Source: Leptospira idonii
Lineage (GTDB): Bacteria > Spirochaetota > Leptospiria > Leptospirales > Leptospiraceae
Length of the DNA stretch: 64,000 nucleotides
Assembly (NCBI RefSeq): GCF_004770995.1
Contig: NZ_RQHW01000008.1
Coordinates: 1-64,000, forward strand
Direction: 5' to 3'
Position numbers and translations under genes: made by a program. Below the pieces are notes generated by a model that saw nothing but the letters and a program-made list of their open reading frames with translations, was not told the origin of the DNA and made no database searches. Of this stretch, positions 27,503 to 36,696 are shown one piece after another (position 1 is the stretch's first letter; the number at the start of each line of letters is the position of its first letter).

Positions 27503-29107
27503 CTAGGGAAGAGAATCCGTGTTAAGGAATCTAGATGATTTTGTTTTCAAAATGCTGCGAAGAATCTCTTTGCTTCCTTCCTCTTCTTTGGCGGCTACAA
27601 GGCTTCTGATAGAAAACACTCTGAGCGCATCCGTTACGGAAAGAGTTCCATCTGCGGAATCTTTTCTTCCTGTAAAAGGAAAACGATCGGGACCTCTTTG
27701 GCATTGGGCGTTGAGGTTCACTCTTGCCACTTGATTCACAAGTAAATCGACTAACTTTCCTAAAATGACAGGATCTTTTCCGAACAGACTCGCTTGTTGC
27801 CCCATATCCGAAATACGGACATAATCCAAGGTTTCTTCGATGGACTTATAGGGAACGATGGGAACGATCGGTCCGAATTGCTCTTCTTTATAAATTCTGG
27901 AATCTTTGGAAACCGGAAACAAAACGGCGGGAGACATAAAAGATTCTGTCACCTCACCTCCGTTTGCATTGATGATTTTGGCGCCTTTGTCTGTGGCATC
28001 TTGCAAAAGTTCCGAAAGCCATTTCGTTTTACCTTCTTCGGGAAGGGGAGTGAGAAGAACATCTTTCTCCCAAGGCATACCCGATTTCCATTCGGAAAGA
28101 ACTTTCAGATATTTGGAAGTGAACTCTTCCGCTTTGGACTCAGGAACGAAAATGATCTTTAAGGCAGTGCACCTTTGCCCGTTATACGAAAGAGATCCGG
28201 AGACAATCTCTTTTATGGATGCGTCTATATCGCAGTCTTCCAAAAGGATGGCAGGATTTTTGGCATTCAAACCCAGAACCGATCTCAATCGGTTGAGTTT
28301 AGGATGTTTTTTGGAAATTAAGTTAGCGGTCGTGCTGGAGCCGATAAATGCGAATACGTCGATTTTTCCCGATTCCATAATGGGAGAAACGACTGTGGCG
28401 CCGTCACCGTACAGAGTGTTGATGACTCCTTTTGGAAATGCCTGTTGGAAACATTCCAACAAAGGTTCCAGAAGAAGAACTCCGAATTTTGCAGGTTTGA
28501 AAAGAACCGTATTTCCCATAGCCAAAGCGGGGATCAAAGTACAAAATGTTTCGTTTAACGGATAGTTAAACGGTCCCATGCAGAGAACCACACCGTAAGG
28601 AGCCCGTTTGATCTGTGCAACGATTCCTTTTTCGTAAACGAATTGAGAGGATGCGGCTTCCATTTCTCTCAAAGCATCGATCGTGTCCCGAATGTATTCT
28701 ACGGTTCTTTCGAACTCCTTGATGCTGTCTGCGTGGGTTTTGCCGATTTCCCACATCAAAAGTTTGATGATCTCTTCTTTTTTCCCCATCATCAATTCGG
28801 TGAATCGTTCGATAGCACCAATTCTTTGTTCTGTGGTGCTTTGCGGCCAATCTCCAGATCCTTGTCGGTAGGCATTCAGGCAAGATTCCAAAGCCGCCAT
28901 CGCCTGCCTTTCATCGAAGGAAGGATAACTTCCCAGAAGGACTTGGGTGAGTTTTCCGTTTTCTTCCAAATGGATCGGGGAAAGAACTTTTTCCATTTTG
29001 CCTTCCCAGACCTTCAATTCTCCGTCCAAAAGAAATCGTTTTTGATGTATCGGAAGGATTCTAAATTTCTCAGGGATGGATTCAAGTTTAGGAAAGGAAA
29101 AACTCAT
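27503..29107 (-). CDS. GapN-like aldehyde dehydrogenase (ALDH11 type) lacking the usual catalytic glutamate
   Basis: A 534-residue protein related to NADP-dependent non-phosphorylating glyceraldehyde-3-phosphate dehydrogenase. PFNYPLNE (179-186) includes the oxyanion Asn, NGQRCTA (309-315) carries catalytic Cys313, and RGPDRFPFTGRKDS near the C-terminus is characteristic of GapN. The segment that normally reads L-E-L-G-G-K is here VLGLNAK (277-283), so the general base glutamate is replaced by Gly279. The protein may therefore have altered chemistry. It is transcribed away from a small gene at 29137. Confidence 0.8.
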   Translation of the reverse strand: MSFSFPKLESIPEKFRILPIHQKRFLLDGELKVWEGKMEKVLSPIHLEENGKLTQVLLGSYPSFDERQAMAALESCLNAYRQGSGDWPQSTTEQRIGAIERFTELMMGKKEEIIKLLMWEIGKTHADSIKEFERTVEYIRDTIDALREMEAASSQFVYEKGIVAQIKRAPYGVVLCMGPFNYPLNETFCTLIPALAMGNTVLFKPAKFGVLLLEPLLECFQQAFPKGVINTLYGDGATVVSPIMESGKIDVFAFIGSSTTANLISKKHPKLNRLRSVLGLNAKNPAILLEDCDIDASIKEIVSGSLSYNGQRCTALKIIFVPESKAEEFTSKYLKVLSEWKSGMPWEKDVLLTPLPEEGKTKWLSELLQDATDKGAKIINANGGEVTESFMSPAVLFPVSKDSRIYKEEQFGPIVPIVPYKSIEETLDYVRISDMGQQASLFGKDPVILGKLVDLLVNQVARVNLNAQCQRGPDRFPFTGRKDSADGTLSVTDALRVFSIRSLVAAKEEEGSKEILRSILKTKSSRFLNTDSLP

Positions 29108-29136
29108 ACTTGAGATGGTTTTGTCCCCGGTTAAAA

Positions 29137-29370
29137 ATGCAAGGATTTCCGGGCGGGGAGCCCGATACTAAGAAAGTGGAACCGTTTCTCTCCTCAGATC
29201 CTGCACAAATCGCTGTACTTTCCGAGCGTTTATTGGAGAGGGTAAGGGAATTGGAAGAATTGATGGAACAGGTTCGTACCGACCTGGATCAATACAGAGT
29301 CGCAAGGGAAGAATGGCAGATTTGGCATAGCGCTTGGAAAAGAGCCAGAGAGAAAAAAGAGGCCATCTAA
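29137..29370 (+). CDS. Small coiled-coil protein
   Basis: A 77-residue protein starting at ATG 29137; an in-frame TTG at 29110 lies only two bases from the divergent start and is less likely. Residues about 20-60 form an amphipathic heptad pattern with many Glu, Arg and Leu, probably a coiled coil, ending in a basic tail. No function is recognised. The overlap of its upstream region with the aldehyde dehydrogenase promoter may link their expression. Confidence 0.5.
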   Translation: MQGFPGGEPDTKKVEPFLSSDPAQIAVLSERLLERVRELEELMEQVRTDLDQYRVAREEWQIWHSAWKRAREKKEAI

Positions 29371-29380
29371 AAAAGCGCCC

Positions 29381-29420
29381 GGAGCTTATAACAATGAAGT
29401 GCGCTATTGTTATAAGCTCC
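29381..29420. terminator. Perfect 15-bp inverted repeat, possible terminator
   Basis: GGAGCTTATAACAAT (29381-29395) and ATTGTTATAAGCTCC (29406-29420) are exact complements around a 10-base loop. It lies 10 bp after the stop of the small coiled-coil gene. There is no T-run on the plus strand. On the minus strand the hairpin is followed, after GGGCGC, by a run of T, so it may terminate reverse transcripts, or both directions weakly. Confidence 0.5.
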
Positions 29421-29935
29421 AGACTGGGAAATGAAAGAAACAACCTAATAAATGAAAACGATGGCAGAAATTAGTTTCTGTCTTATTGTATAGGAAGGAA
29501 AGGACGCAAAAGTTTTTCTTATATTTTTTCTCGAAACAAAATCAACTAACATATAATATAAACTTAGAAAACCGCTGCCTACTCCGTATTGAATCTATGT
29601 TTGGCGCAACTGTTCATTTTGTACCTAATCGGATTCAGATAAACGACAAAGAAGTAAAAAAGTTTTTTCTTTAAAAATACCCTGGACTTTTACCAATTTT
29701 TACCAATAAGAACGGCGAGAACTTGGTTTTCATCAAATTATTATATGCGATTATATTTTTGTTAAGCACAATTCTTATTTCGAAATAAAAGAATGAGAGT
29801 CGTTGAAATAAAAAAGATCGTGAAAAGATAAATTTTTTTGCGTTTTATGCAATAAAAAGAAAGAACGTTTGTCAGAGAGGGACTCCTTCCTTTTCGGCTT
29901 TAGAAAAAAGACAGAATCAGTTTATCGCTTTTTTA

Positions 29936-30064
29936 ATGTTAGATGCTTCTTGCTTTTCTCAAAACAACTTACCTTCGATTCGATTTCGTATTACAATCTC
30001 TCGTTTGGGTTTTGAAGATGCTTTTTCTGCGACAAAACGATGGCAAGTTTTAGGAGATGGATGA
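29936..30064 (+). CDS. Doubtful 42-codon ORF
   Basis: An ATG at 29936 opens 42 codons to TGA at 30062-30064. The frame is open for about 120 nt further upstream without a start. The peptide ends with an amphipathic stretch rich in Arg, Phe and Leu. No ribosome site is evident and no family is recognised. It may be a remnant of a larger gene. Confidence 0.15.
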   Translation: MLDASCFSQNNLPSIRFRITISRLGFEDAFSATKRWQVLGDG

Positions 30065-30233
30065 GGCGTATCACATTCGTATAAAATCCTTATCTTCGTA
30101 GAGACAAATCTCAAAATGAAACCAGCTATTTCCTTCCGATTTTTCGGGCGGATCCTCGGTTTCGGCAGGGAATCGGGGAAAACCCCCCTCGAAAAAATCT
30201 TTTCCTGGCATAGCCTCGTTGCAAGTTTGCACT

Positions 30234-31412
30234 ATGGTAGAAAAAGCTATGACCCCGTTCGGAGAGATCGCTCCGAAAACCCCAGCCACACTAGATCAAA
30301 TCAAAAAAAATATATACGGCCGTTACTTGGAAGAGTTTGCAGTAGGAGACATATATGTCCACCCTCGCCAATTCACTGTAGACCGCAGTTTCGCACAAGA
30401 ATTCGCAACCGTGTTTATGGATTCGAACCCGCTTTACCTTTCTGCAGAATATGCGAAGGCGCACGGTTTCCAAGATTTACTCGTACCGCCGCTTATGGTG
30501 TTCAACCTTGCGTTGTCCATCGGAGTGCAGAATAACAGTGAAAAGGCGCTAGCGAACCTGGGTTATTACAATGCACAGTTTTTACAGCCAGTTTATCCGG
30601 GAGATACTCTTTCTTCCCGAACAAAAATCCTCGCAGTAGACGACAAAGGTGCGGACAAACCGGGAATCGTTCATGTGCGAACTCTTTGCCTCAATCAAAA
30701 AAACGAAGTGGTTCTCCAATACGAAAGAAAGATCATGATCTATCAATCGAACGGAAAACCGAAAGGAAATTCAAAGCCGGGGGACAAGTCCGCATTTTTT
30801 CCTGAGTCTGCCACTCCTGCATTGAAACTTCCTAACCTACAATTCCCTACTCAACTAAAAGATGTTACATGGGGACATACTTATTTCGAAAATTTCAAAC
30901 CTGGTCAAATTTACGTGCACCAAAACGGACGCACGATCACAGACGAACATTACCAATGGACTTACAGAGTAGGGAACACTCACCCTCTTCATTACGATAA
31001 ACTCTACTCGGCAGGAATTTCCGGCCCTATGGGTGGAGAACCTGTAGTTTACGGAGGCCTCGTATTTGGTTGGTTAGTTGGAATGGCTTCCAGAGATATT
31101 TCCGAAAACGCTCTTTGGGAAATCGGATTCACGGAAGGATATCATACACAACCTGCTTTCTCCGGCGACACAGTTACATGCATCACACGCATTCTTTCCA
31201 CAGAAGATAAAGGGACTGAATATGGCATCGCAGCGGGAGAAGTTCAGTTGCAGCTCATCGGACTCAAAAACATCAAGGCAAACGATGCATTGGATAAATT
31301 CGGTGCGGATCTATTCTTGAAAGAGAACGATAAGAAAAAATTGGGCAAAGAAAAAATCCCGGAAAAGATCTTCGAAATCGAAAGAAGACTTCTTATCAAA
31401 AAACAACCGTAA
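30234..31412 (+). CDS. Double-hotdog MaoC-family hydratase (mesaconyl-CoA hydratase-like)
   Basis: A 392-residue protein with two MaoC-like hotdog domains. The N-terminal one spans about 40-180 and the C-terminal one about 215-365. Each begins with a G-x-x-Y-V-H segment and each has a Pro-Gly-Asp or Ser-Gly-Asp-Thr motif ([11 protein letters not shown] and [10 protein letters not shown]). The second domain keeps the hydratase-type NTHPLHYD. Tandem MaoC proteins of this size hydrate 2-enoyl-CoA compounds, with mesaconyl-CoA hydratase as one well-known member. The substrate here is uncertain. ATG 30234 is chosen; TTG 30219 and ATG 30249 are alternatives because no strong ribosome site decides. 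Confidence 0.75.
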   Translation: MVEKAMTPFGEIAPKTPATLDQIKKNIYGRYLEEFAVGDIYVHPRQFTVDRSFAQEFATVFMDSNPLYLSAEYAKAHGFQDLLVPPLMVFNLALSIGVQNNSEKALANLGYYNAQFLQPVYPGDTLSSRTKILAVDDKGADKPGIVHVRTLCLNQKNEVVLQYERKIMIYQSNGKPKGNSKPGDKSAFFPESATPALKLPNLQFPTQLKDVTWGHTYFENFKPGQIYVHQNGRTITDEHYQWTYRVGNTHPLHYDKLYSAGISGPMGGEPVVYGGLVFGWLVGMASRDISENALWEIGFTEGYHTQPAFSGDTVTCITRILSTEDKGTEYGIAAGEVQLQLIGLKNIKANDALDKFGADLFLKENDKKKLGKEKIPEKIFEIERRLLIKKQP

Positions 31413-31422
31413 TATGGGCATT

Positions 31423-31453
31423 CGTCCGAACTCCGCTTGCGGTCCTTCGGACG
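31423..31453. terminator. GC-rich intergenic hairpin
   Basis: CGTCCGAA (31423-31430) pairs with TTCGGACG (31446-31453), with an inner CCGC-TT-GCGG arm. It starts 11 bp after the hydratase stop and is followed by a pyrimidine-rich tract, so it could terminate that transcript. It also resembles the other GC-rich intergenic hairpins of the window in style. Confidence 0.45.
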
Positions 31454-31480
31454 TTTCTCCTCCCCATCCTTGAAGCAAAT

Positions 31481-32500
31481 ATGATCGTCACTCCTCCCAA
31501 AAAAATCCCTCCCATGGAAGAGATCGGAGACGAGATCTATAAAATCGTCCTTCCTCAGCCTTTTTATGCACCGAATAATATCTATTTGTTTTGCGGGAAT
31601 GAAGGACTCACTCTGATCGATTCCGGATACATCGAATCGATCCCCATGTTGCAGGCATCCTTACGAACGAAAGGTTTTTCCTTAAAAGACATCCGGCATG
31701 TCATTTATACTCATAACCATCTGGATCATATTTCTTCGGCTTTAGTGTTAAAGTCTTACGCGCCGAAAGCGATATTTTACGGGTATCGTGCGATGCAGAC
31801 AGGTGTGGGGAATTATTTGGAATCTATGAGACTTTTCGAAGAGGCGACAGAGGATTTGTTTCGAAGAGCTTTCGGAGATCCGGACGAATTGAACCGCATT
31901 CTTACGGAATCTCGTTCCGGTTGGAATCAATTCTTTAGTAAGTTCAAGGAAACGAAAAAAGGGGATCCTATTTTAAGAATCGACCATGCTATAGATCATA
32001 ACGATTCTTTGGAAATCGATTCCAGGTTGTTTCGTTTTTTATATACCCCCGGTCATAATTTATATCATATCACTCCTGTTCTCCCTCATTCAGGGATTTA
32101 TTTTTCGGGAGATCTCATCATCGCCAATCTTACTGCCATTTATTCCGAATTAGACGGAAGTTTGGGGGACTATTACTTCACATTGTCCAAGTTATTGGAG
32201 GAACCGATTAGAAGACTGCTTCCCGCACACGGTCATGAAATAGAAGATCCGATCCGTACGATTCAGCTTGTGAAAAAAACACTTTCTATTCTTGAGAAGG
32301 GAGTCATCCGAAGACTCAAGGAAGGTTCTTCCGATCTACTCCATTTGATGGAAGCAGCCATAGGGAAAAAAGTTCATAACGGAGGACATCTTCCCACTGC
32401 ACTCGGTTTGATCTATTCCATCATACAGAAATTGGTTTTGGAAGGAATGATTCGCATCGAGATCAGAGAGAACGGATACGAAATTTTCCACATGCGGTAA
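31481..32500 (+). CDS. Metallo-beta-lactamase-fold hydrolase
   Basis: A 339-residue MBL-fold protein. The metal-binding signature is HNHLDH (about 76-81), preceded by the TLIDSGY strand. Downstream ligands are the His in TPGHNLYH, the Asp in FSGDLI and the His in PAHGHE. The C-terminal extension (about 255-339) with a winged-helix-like region is typical of the larger RNase Z or LACTB2-like hydrolases. The substrate is unknown. It is followed 3 bp later by a frameshifted membrane-protein gene. Confidence 0.85.
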   Translation: MIVTPPKKIPPMEEIGDEIYKIVLPQPFYAPNNIYLFCGNEGLTLIDSGYIESIPMLQASLRTKGFSLKDIRHVIYTHNHLDHISSALVLKSYAPKAIFYGYRAMQTGVGNYLESMRLFEEATEDLFRRAFGDPDELNRILTESRSGWNQFFSKFKETKKGDPILRIDHAIDHNDSLEIDSRLFRFLYTPGHNLYHITPVLPHSGIYFSGDLIIANLTAIYSELDGSLGDYYFTLSKLLEEPIRRLLPAHGHEIEDPIRTIQLVKKTLSILEKGVIRRLKEGSSDLLHLMEAAIGKKVHNGGHLPTALGLIYSIIQKLVLEGMIRIEIRENGYEIFHMR

Positions 32501-32503
32501 AAC

Positions 32504-33960
32504 ATGAATCTCACTGATTTTTTTAAGAGAATGTTCGGTTACACAAATAAAAGATTCTTATTGTTTTGTTTTCTGATATTTATATCAATTCTATATTTAT
32601 TTTTTTATCCTCTCAGGCTGTCGCCCGATTCCACCAATTATATTGCAACGGCAGAATATTTAACCGCTGGGAATGGTTTCTATTATAATACTAATTGGCC
32701 TTCTTTAGATATGAGTCTTTCTTTAGAGAGGTATACAGAATATCCACCTTTGTTTCCTGTCATTATTGCTGTCTGGGGTGCTGTCGTCGGTTATACCGGC
32801 TTTAGTATAAAATGTTTTTATCTTCTAAACATTTTATTATTAAATTATAGCGTTTTTTTGTTACTTAGATCATTCAATGTGAATTTATTTTTCTTGTTAC
32901 TTGCCTTTTGTTTAATTAATTTCAATGGATCTTCAAATGTCGTGTATGAATATTTTTGGAGCGAAGTTATATTTCTGGCTCTGGCAATATTTTCAATTCA
33001 TGTAATTATGAAGAGGAAGACTTTCGGGTTTGTTCTTGCGATACCATTTCTAACGAAAACTATGGGAGTTCTACTTTTTTTTCATGAACTGATATTCAAA
33101 AACAAAATAAAATTACGATTCAAAATTTTCTTATCTGGTGCATTCGGTTTAATATTAGGATCGCTTTGGTTTTTATACAACTACTTGCAGGTTGGAAATA
33201 CTACAAGGAGTCATTTTTCCGGAAATGTGTTGGGAAAATTCGATGCAGACTTTCTTTTAAACAAAATCGGTATTCCTTTCCACTGGCTTGTGACTGGATG
33301 GATCAATAACCCTTTCCCAGAAAACGGGGTTTTAACATCGCTCTCTCTGCCTTATTATCATTATATTTAATTTATCTATTCATTCAGGGAGTTCTGAGAA
33401 ATAAAACTAGGAGAAGTTTCGGATACTTAGTTCTTGTTACATTGAATCTTTTTTTCGGAATGATTGTTTTGTCCATAGTCGCAAATTTTAATGATTTGGA
33501 TGGTAGATTGCTTTTTCCTTTTTGCGTAATGTTTATTCTTTCCACTATAGTTTTCATCCATCGCTTAGGTAAATATAGGAATTTTTTTGGAGTCTTGTTC
33601 TTTTTGCTTTTGATTAAGGTTGATGTTTTTACAAAAGAGAACGTAAATGAATACAGCAAATTCGAAAGGATATCCCTTTTTGCTCAAGAAAACGTTCCAA
33701 ATCTGAATGATCGAAAAATGATCGTAAGCGATTATGAGTTTCGTCATCAAATGTTTTTTATGAAACCTCATAGAATCGTTTGGGATCAGAAGTTTTTTGA
33801 TAGTTGCGGAGGATATTCCAAATTAATAAATTACAACCCGATGTACATCTTCTCTAAAAATTCCTCTATGCTGAAAAGCATAATCCAATGCTCAAAGGAT
33901 TTCGAGATGATATCGTATGATGGGTTTGATATCTTATTTGAACCGTTAAAGAAAAATTAA
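32504..33960 (+). pseudogene. Frameshifted polytopic membrane protein, GT-C glycosyltransferase-like
   Basis: Two frames together would encode one protein of about 485 residues. The first (32504-33370) has many membrane helices and starts with the loop RLSPDSTNYIATAEYLTAG, the acidic first loop typical of GT39-like enzymes. It then runs into a short nonsense tail. From about 33318 a frame shifted by -1 continues with membrane-like sequence (IALSALLSLYLIYLFIQG) and stays open to 33960. The break lies in the homopolymer cluster AAAACGGGGTTTT at about 33318-33331, consistent with one lost base. The gene is clearly more AT rich than its neighbours and is followed by the 41-bp repeat, which hints at acquisition by transfer. 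A sequencing error is the alternative. Confidence 0.7.
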
Positions 33961-33982
33961 AATTTTTGCAGTAGAAGCTCTG

Positions 33983-34023
33983 CGCCACGGATCGACCGAG
34001 CGTCCTCGTCGAGGGAGAGCCGG
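33983..34023 (-). repeat. 41-bp dispersed intergenic repeat, copy 2
   Basis: Reverse-complement match to 15854-15894 with two mismatches. It starts 23 bp after the stop of the frameshifted membrane-protein gene, in the gap before the DUF2079-like gene. Confidence 0.75.
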
Positions 34024-34134
34024 TTCGTGCTGACGATAGAATTACTGCGATCGATTGCATTCGAGGCGTCCACACTAAAGTATAGAATGTCCATATAATG
34101 AATCTTAATCGGAAGCGAGCTCGACAGAACTCGA

Positions 34135-35790
34135 CTAAAATTTCCAAACTTCTATAAGTTTCCCTTGGAATAATTTTTCCGCTTTGTTTTCAACTAATCC
34201 TAAGGAAAGTGCTTTGAGTCTTTCTTTCGGATAGAGTTCTTCTTTCGTGAATTCTGGAGAAAGGATGATGTAACAAACGTTATTTTTTTTCCCCCCGCAT
34301 TCCGAACCGATCCGTTCCAAAGGCCGAACAGGATTTTCTTTGGGAACATAAAAGGACAAATTGTACTGACTGTAAACGATCTCTTCGGAAGGAATCGTTT
34401 TCATTCCTAGGTGCAGTTCTTTTCTAAGCGTTTCAGATGTTTCTATTGTATTTTGGTTGGACGTTTCTTTCCCAAGAGTGAGTGGAAAGTTTCCATCTAA
34501 CGAATTCTTGGCGAAAATAAGTCCTATCGATAGAAATAAAAGCCACAGAGGAAGCGGTTTTCTGGTTCTGATCCAAACAAGCCCTGAAAATAAAAGAAAT
34601 GGAATGAGACTGTACGAATAATAGGAATACACTTCATGATGCCAAGGCCGGGAAGAAAACGCATGAAAAAGATAGATGAGAGAGATTCCTATGAGTTCCG
34701 GAATCATTAGAACGATTCCGCTCCCTCCACTGATCAAAAGTTCCAAATACGTTTTGAAAGACTTAGAAAACCCTTCCACTTTTTTATAAGAGGAAGAATA
34801 TTCCCGTAAAAGTTCGTTCGACCAGGAGATCGTATTTGCCTCCGAACTGAGAGAAGGGAAAATCCAAACCGATAAGATAAAATAACAGCCACAAAAAATC
34901 AAAGCTGCCAAAGAAACGGATCGAAGCAGCACTGACTTCTTTCCCCATAAGGGAAATTTTTTATCCACCAAATAAAAGTTATATAGCTCAAAGACCCATA
35001 TAGAAAACAGGAAACAGGAAAGATAAACAGCTATATCTTCTTTTACGGAAAGAAAAAGAACAAGACTGATCCAAAAACCTATTTTGTTACGAAGACTCCT
35101 TTCTCCCGATTTCAATCGCAGATAAAAATGAAAAAATAATCCTGAGAAAGGAAGGACTAATACCTCGAAATGATAGCTTGTGATCAAACGGTAGATATAG
35201 AGTTGATTGAGAAGGCAGATAAAAATGAGAAGGGACACACTATAAGAACTTAGATCTTTATTTTGATTCTCTTTGAATCCTTCCCTATAAAAGAGCCGAC
35301 TCCAAATGAAAACGCCTAACATTCCATAAAAGTAAGAGCCGAAAGCATACCCCCATCTTTCCGGGAACAAGAGGGAAAAGGGAACATAGGCCAAAAGCCC
35401 AGGAGCGAAATGATGCAGCAAATAGGAGCCGTCACCCGAATCGGAATAGTATGAGGAGTGAAATCCGTTTCCTCTTGTGATTTCTCGGATGACTTCATCC
35501 ATTCCGACATAATCCGCGTCATGAAAGAAAAACAATTCTGCGAATTTGAAAGAGAGATCGTAAAAATGAATCCCGAAGCCGGTGATAAAAATCAAAGTAC
35601 ATAGGATCGGAAAGAGTGACAGAAGTTTCGGATGGGAAACTTCATATACCTTCTTTCTATTTAGAAAAAAATAGAAAGAAAGAAGAATGCAGAAAAGAAA
35701 AAGCCCTTGGTGCAAGGGCTTTTGAAAGTACGAAGGAACAACAAATAGAAAGGAGGAAATTAAGCTGAATGCGAAAACTAAATAAATCAC
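34135..35790 (-). CDS. DUF2079-like polytopic membrane protein
   Basis: A 551-residue protein with about ten to twelve membrane helices. DADYVGMDEVIREI (about 92-105), LLHHFAPGLLAYVPFSLLF (about 124-142) and PWHHEVYSYYSY (about 395-406) match the layout of DUF2079 proteins, which are thought to be GT-C-like. The C-terminal 130 residues are soluble. The GTG start directly follows the TAG of the aldolase-like gene without a gap, so the two are translationally coupled. The substrate is unknown. Confidence 0.7.
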   Translation of the reverse strand: MIYLVFAFSLISSFLFVVPSYFQKPLHQGLFLFCILLSFYFFLNRKKVYEVSHPKLLSLFPILCTLIFITGFGIHFYDLSFKFAELFFFHDADYVGMDEVIREITRGNGFHSSYYSDSGDGSYLLHHFAPGLLAYVPFSLLFPERWGYAFGSYFYGMLGVFIWSRLFYREGFKENQNKDLSSYSVSLLIFICLLNQLYIYRLITSYHFEVLVLPFSGLFFHFYLRLKSGERSLRNKIGFWISLVLFLSVKEDIAVYLSCFLFSIWVFELYNFYLVDKKFPLWGKKSVLLRSVSLAALIFCGCYFILSVWIFPSLSSEANTISWSNELLREYSSSYKKVEGFSKSFKTYLELLISGGSGIVLMIPELIGISLIYLFHAFSSRPWHHEVYSYYSYSLIPFLLFSGLVWIRTRKPLPLWLLFLSIGLIFAKNSLDGNFPLTLGKETSNQNTIETSETLRKELHLGMKTIPSEEIVYSQYNLSFYVPKENPVRPLERIGSECGGKKNNVCYIILSPEFTKEELYPKERLKALSLGLVENKAEKLFQGKLIEVWKF

Positions 35791-36582
35791 CTAACGTATG
35801 AAATATAAAACTTTTCTTTCTCCGATTCTTTCTCTGTTGATTTCCACTCTATTTCTATAGTAGAAACCTTTTTCAGGAAAAGCTTTGGAAAAAAGTTCGT
35901 ACAAATCCATTTCAAATACAAGCATACATTCCGCCACATCGGCGGCACCGATTTCCATCGTTTGTTTCGTATCCACCATCACATGTCTGGAATTGATGAA
36001 ATCGGGAGCGATGTCCGTCGCAATGGAACCTAAATTGTTTTTAGTGATTGTTCCCCCGACGGAAGTGATTTTGTTTCTGCTTTTTGCTTCTTGGATGATC
36101 TTTTTAGAGACACGAGTCACTTCCGGATCATCCGGTTTTTTGTCCATGGATGCGGAAAGATCCGATCTAGCAGCAGTTACTTGCTGCAAATCTCCGAAAG
36201 CTGCGGAATCGAAAATGTCCAGAAGGTTTCTGTATCCTGTGATTGTTTCCAAATTGATCGCTTTTTTCAACTTATCGTATTCGGATGCGGACAAAAGGTT
36301 CTTCAAAGTGGCGATGAAATTTTTAAGAGCGTATTCCGATTCCACCATAGGAGCGGAAATTCCTGATACACCAATTCTATTGCATATTCTAATATCGTTA
36401 CGTGCTTCGGGGCCGCCTATCTTGACGGAAAGAGGTAAAATTCCTTGGCAGATGTTTTGCAGAAGAGCGATTTCCGACTCTCCCATGTCTTCGGTTTCCG
36501 TGCCGGTTTTCAAACAGACAAAAGCATAATGATCCTTCATTTCCTGGAGGGTTTTGCGAAGAGTGATTAAATTTTTTTCCAT
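35791..36582 (-). CDS. HpcH/HpaI aldolase/citrate lyase-like protein
   Basis: A protein of about 263 residues from ATG 36582; an in-frame TTG at 36636 behind an AGAAAGG sequence is an alternative that adds 18 residues. The central KIGGPEARNDIRICNRIGVSGISAPMVE block follows the barrel layout of the HpcH/HpaI family, with a likely metal-site Glu in MVES. The later ETITGYRN and GTITKNN segments are less typical. The reaction cannot be predicted. It is coupled to the DUF2079-like membrane gene downstream. Confidence 0.6.
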   Translation of the reverse strand: MEKNLITLRKTLQEMKDHYAFVCLKTGTETEDMGESEIALLQNICQGILPLSVKIGGPEARNDIRICNRIGVSGISAPMVESEYALKNFIATLKNLLSASEYDKLKKAINLETITGYRNLLDIFDSAAFGDLQQVTAARSDLSASMDKKPDDPEVTRVSKKIIQEAKSRNKITSVGGTITKNNLGSIATDIAPDFINSRHVMVDTKQTMEIGAADVAECMLVFEMDLYELFSKAFPEKGFYYRNRVEINRERIGERKVLYFIR

Positions 36583-36696
36583 AGCAGAAGACCTGGGCTC
36601 CAGGTATGGTATCGGAGAAATAGAGGAATCGTACAAGCCTTTCTCTGTTTTTTTTCCTCGGGTTGACAGAAAATTCCAGAAATCTAGGGTCAGCTT

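Larger units (their letters stand above)
29371..30233. other. Gene-poor AT-rich intergenic region
   Basis: About 860 bp without a recognisable gene. It contains a perfect 15-bp inverted repeat at 29381-29420, a short direct repeat of TTTACCAAT at 29688-29706, and a small hairpin GGGG-AAAA-CCCC near 30177. One frame stays open from about 29815 to a TGA at 30064, with its only ATG at 29936; it is listed separately as doubtful. A frame at 29486-29674 shows no coding character. Confidence 0.5.

Noticed and set aside
29486..29674. 62-codon frame in the large intergenic region
   Set aside because: AT-driven open frame with no ribosome site and no recognisable protein features.
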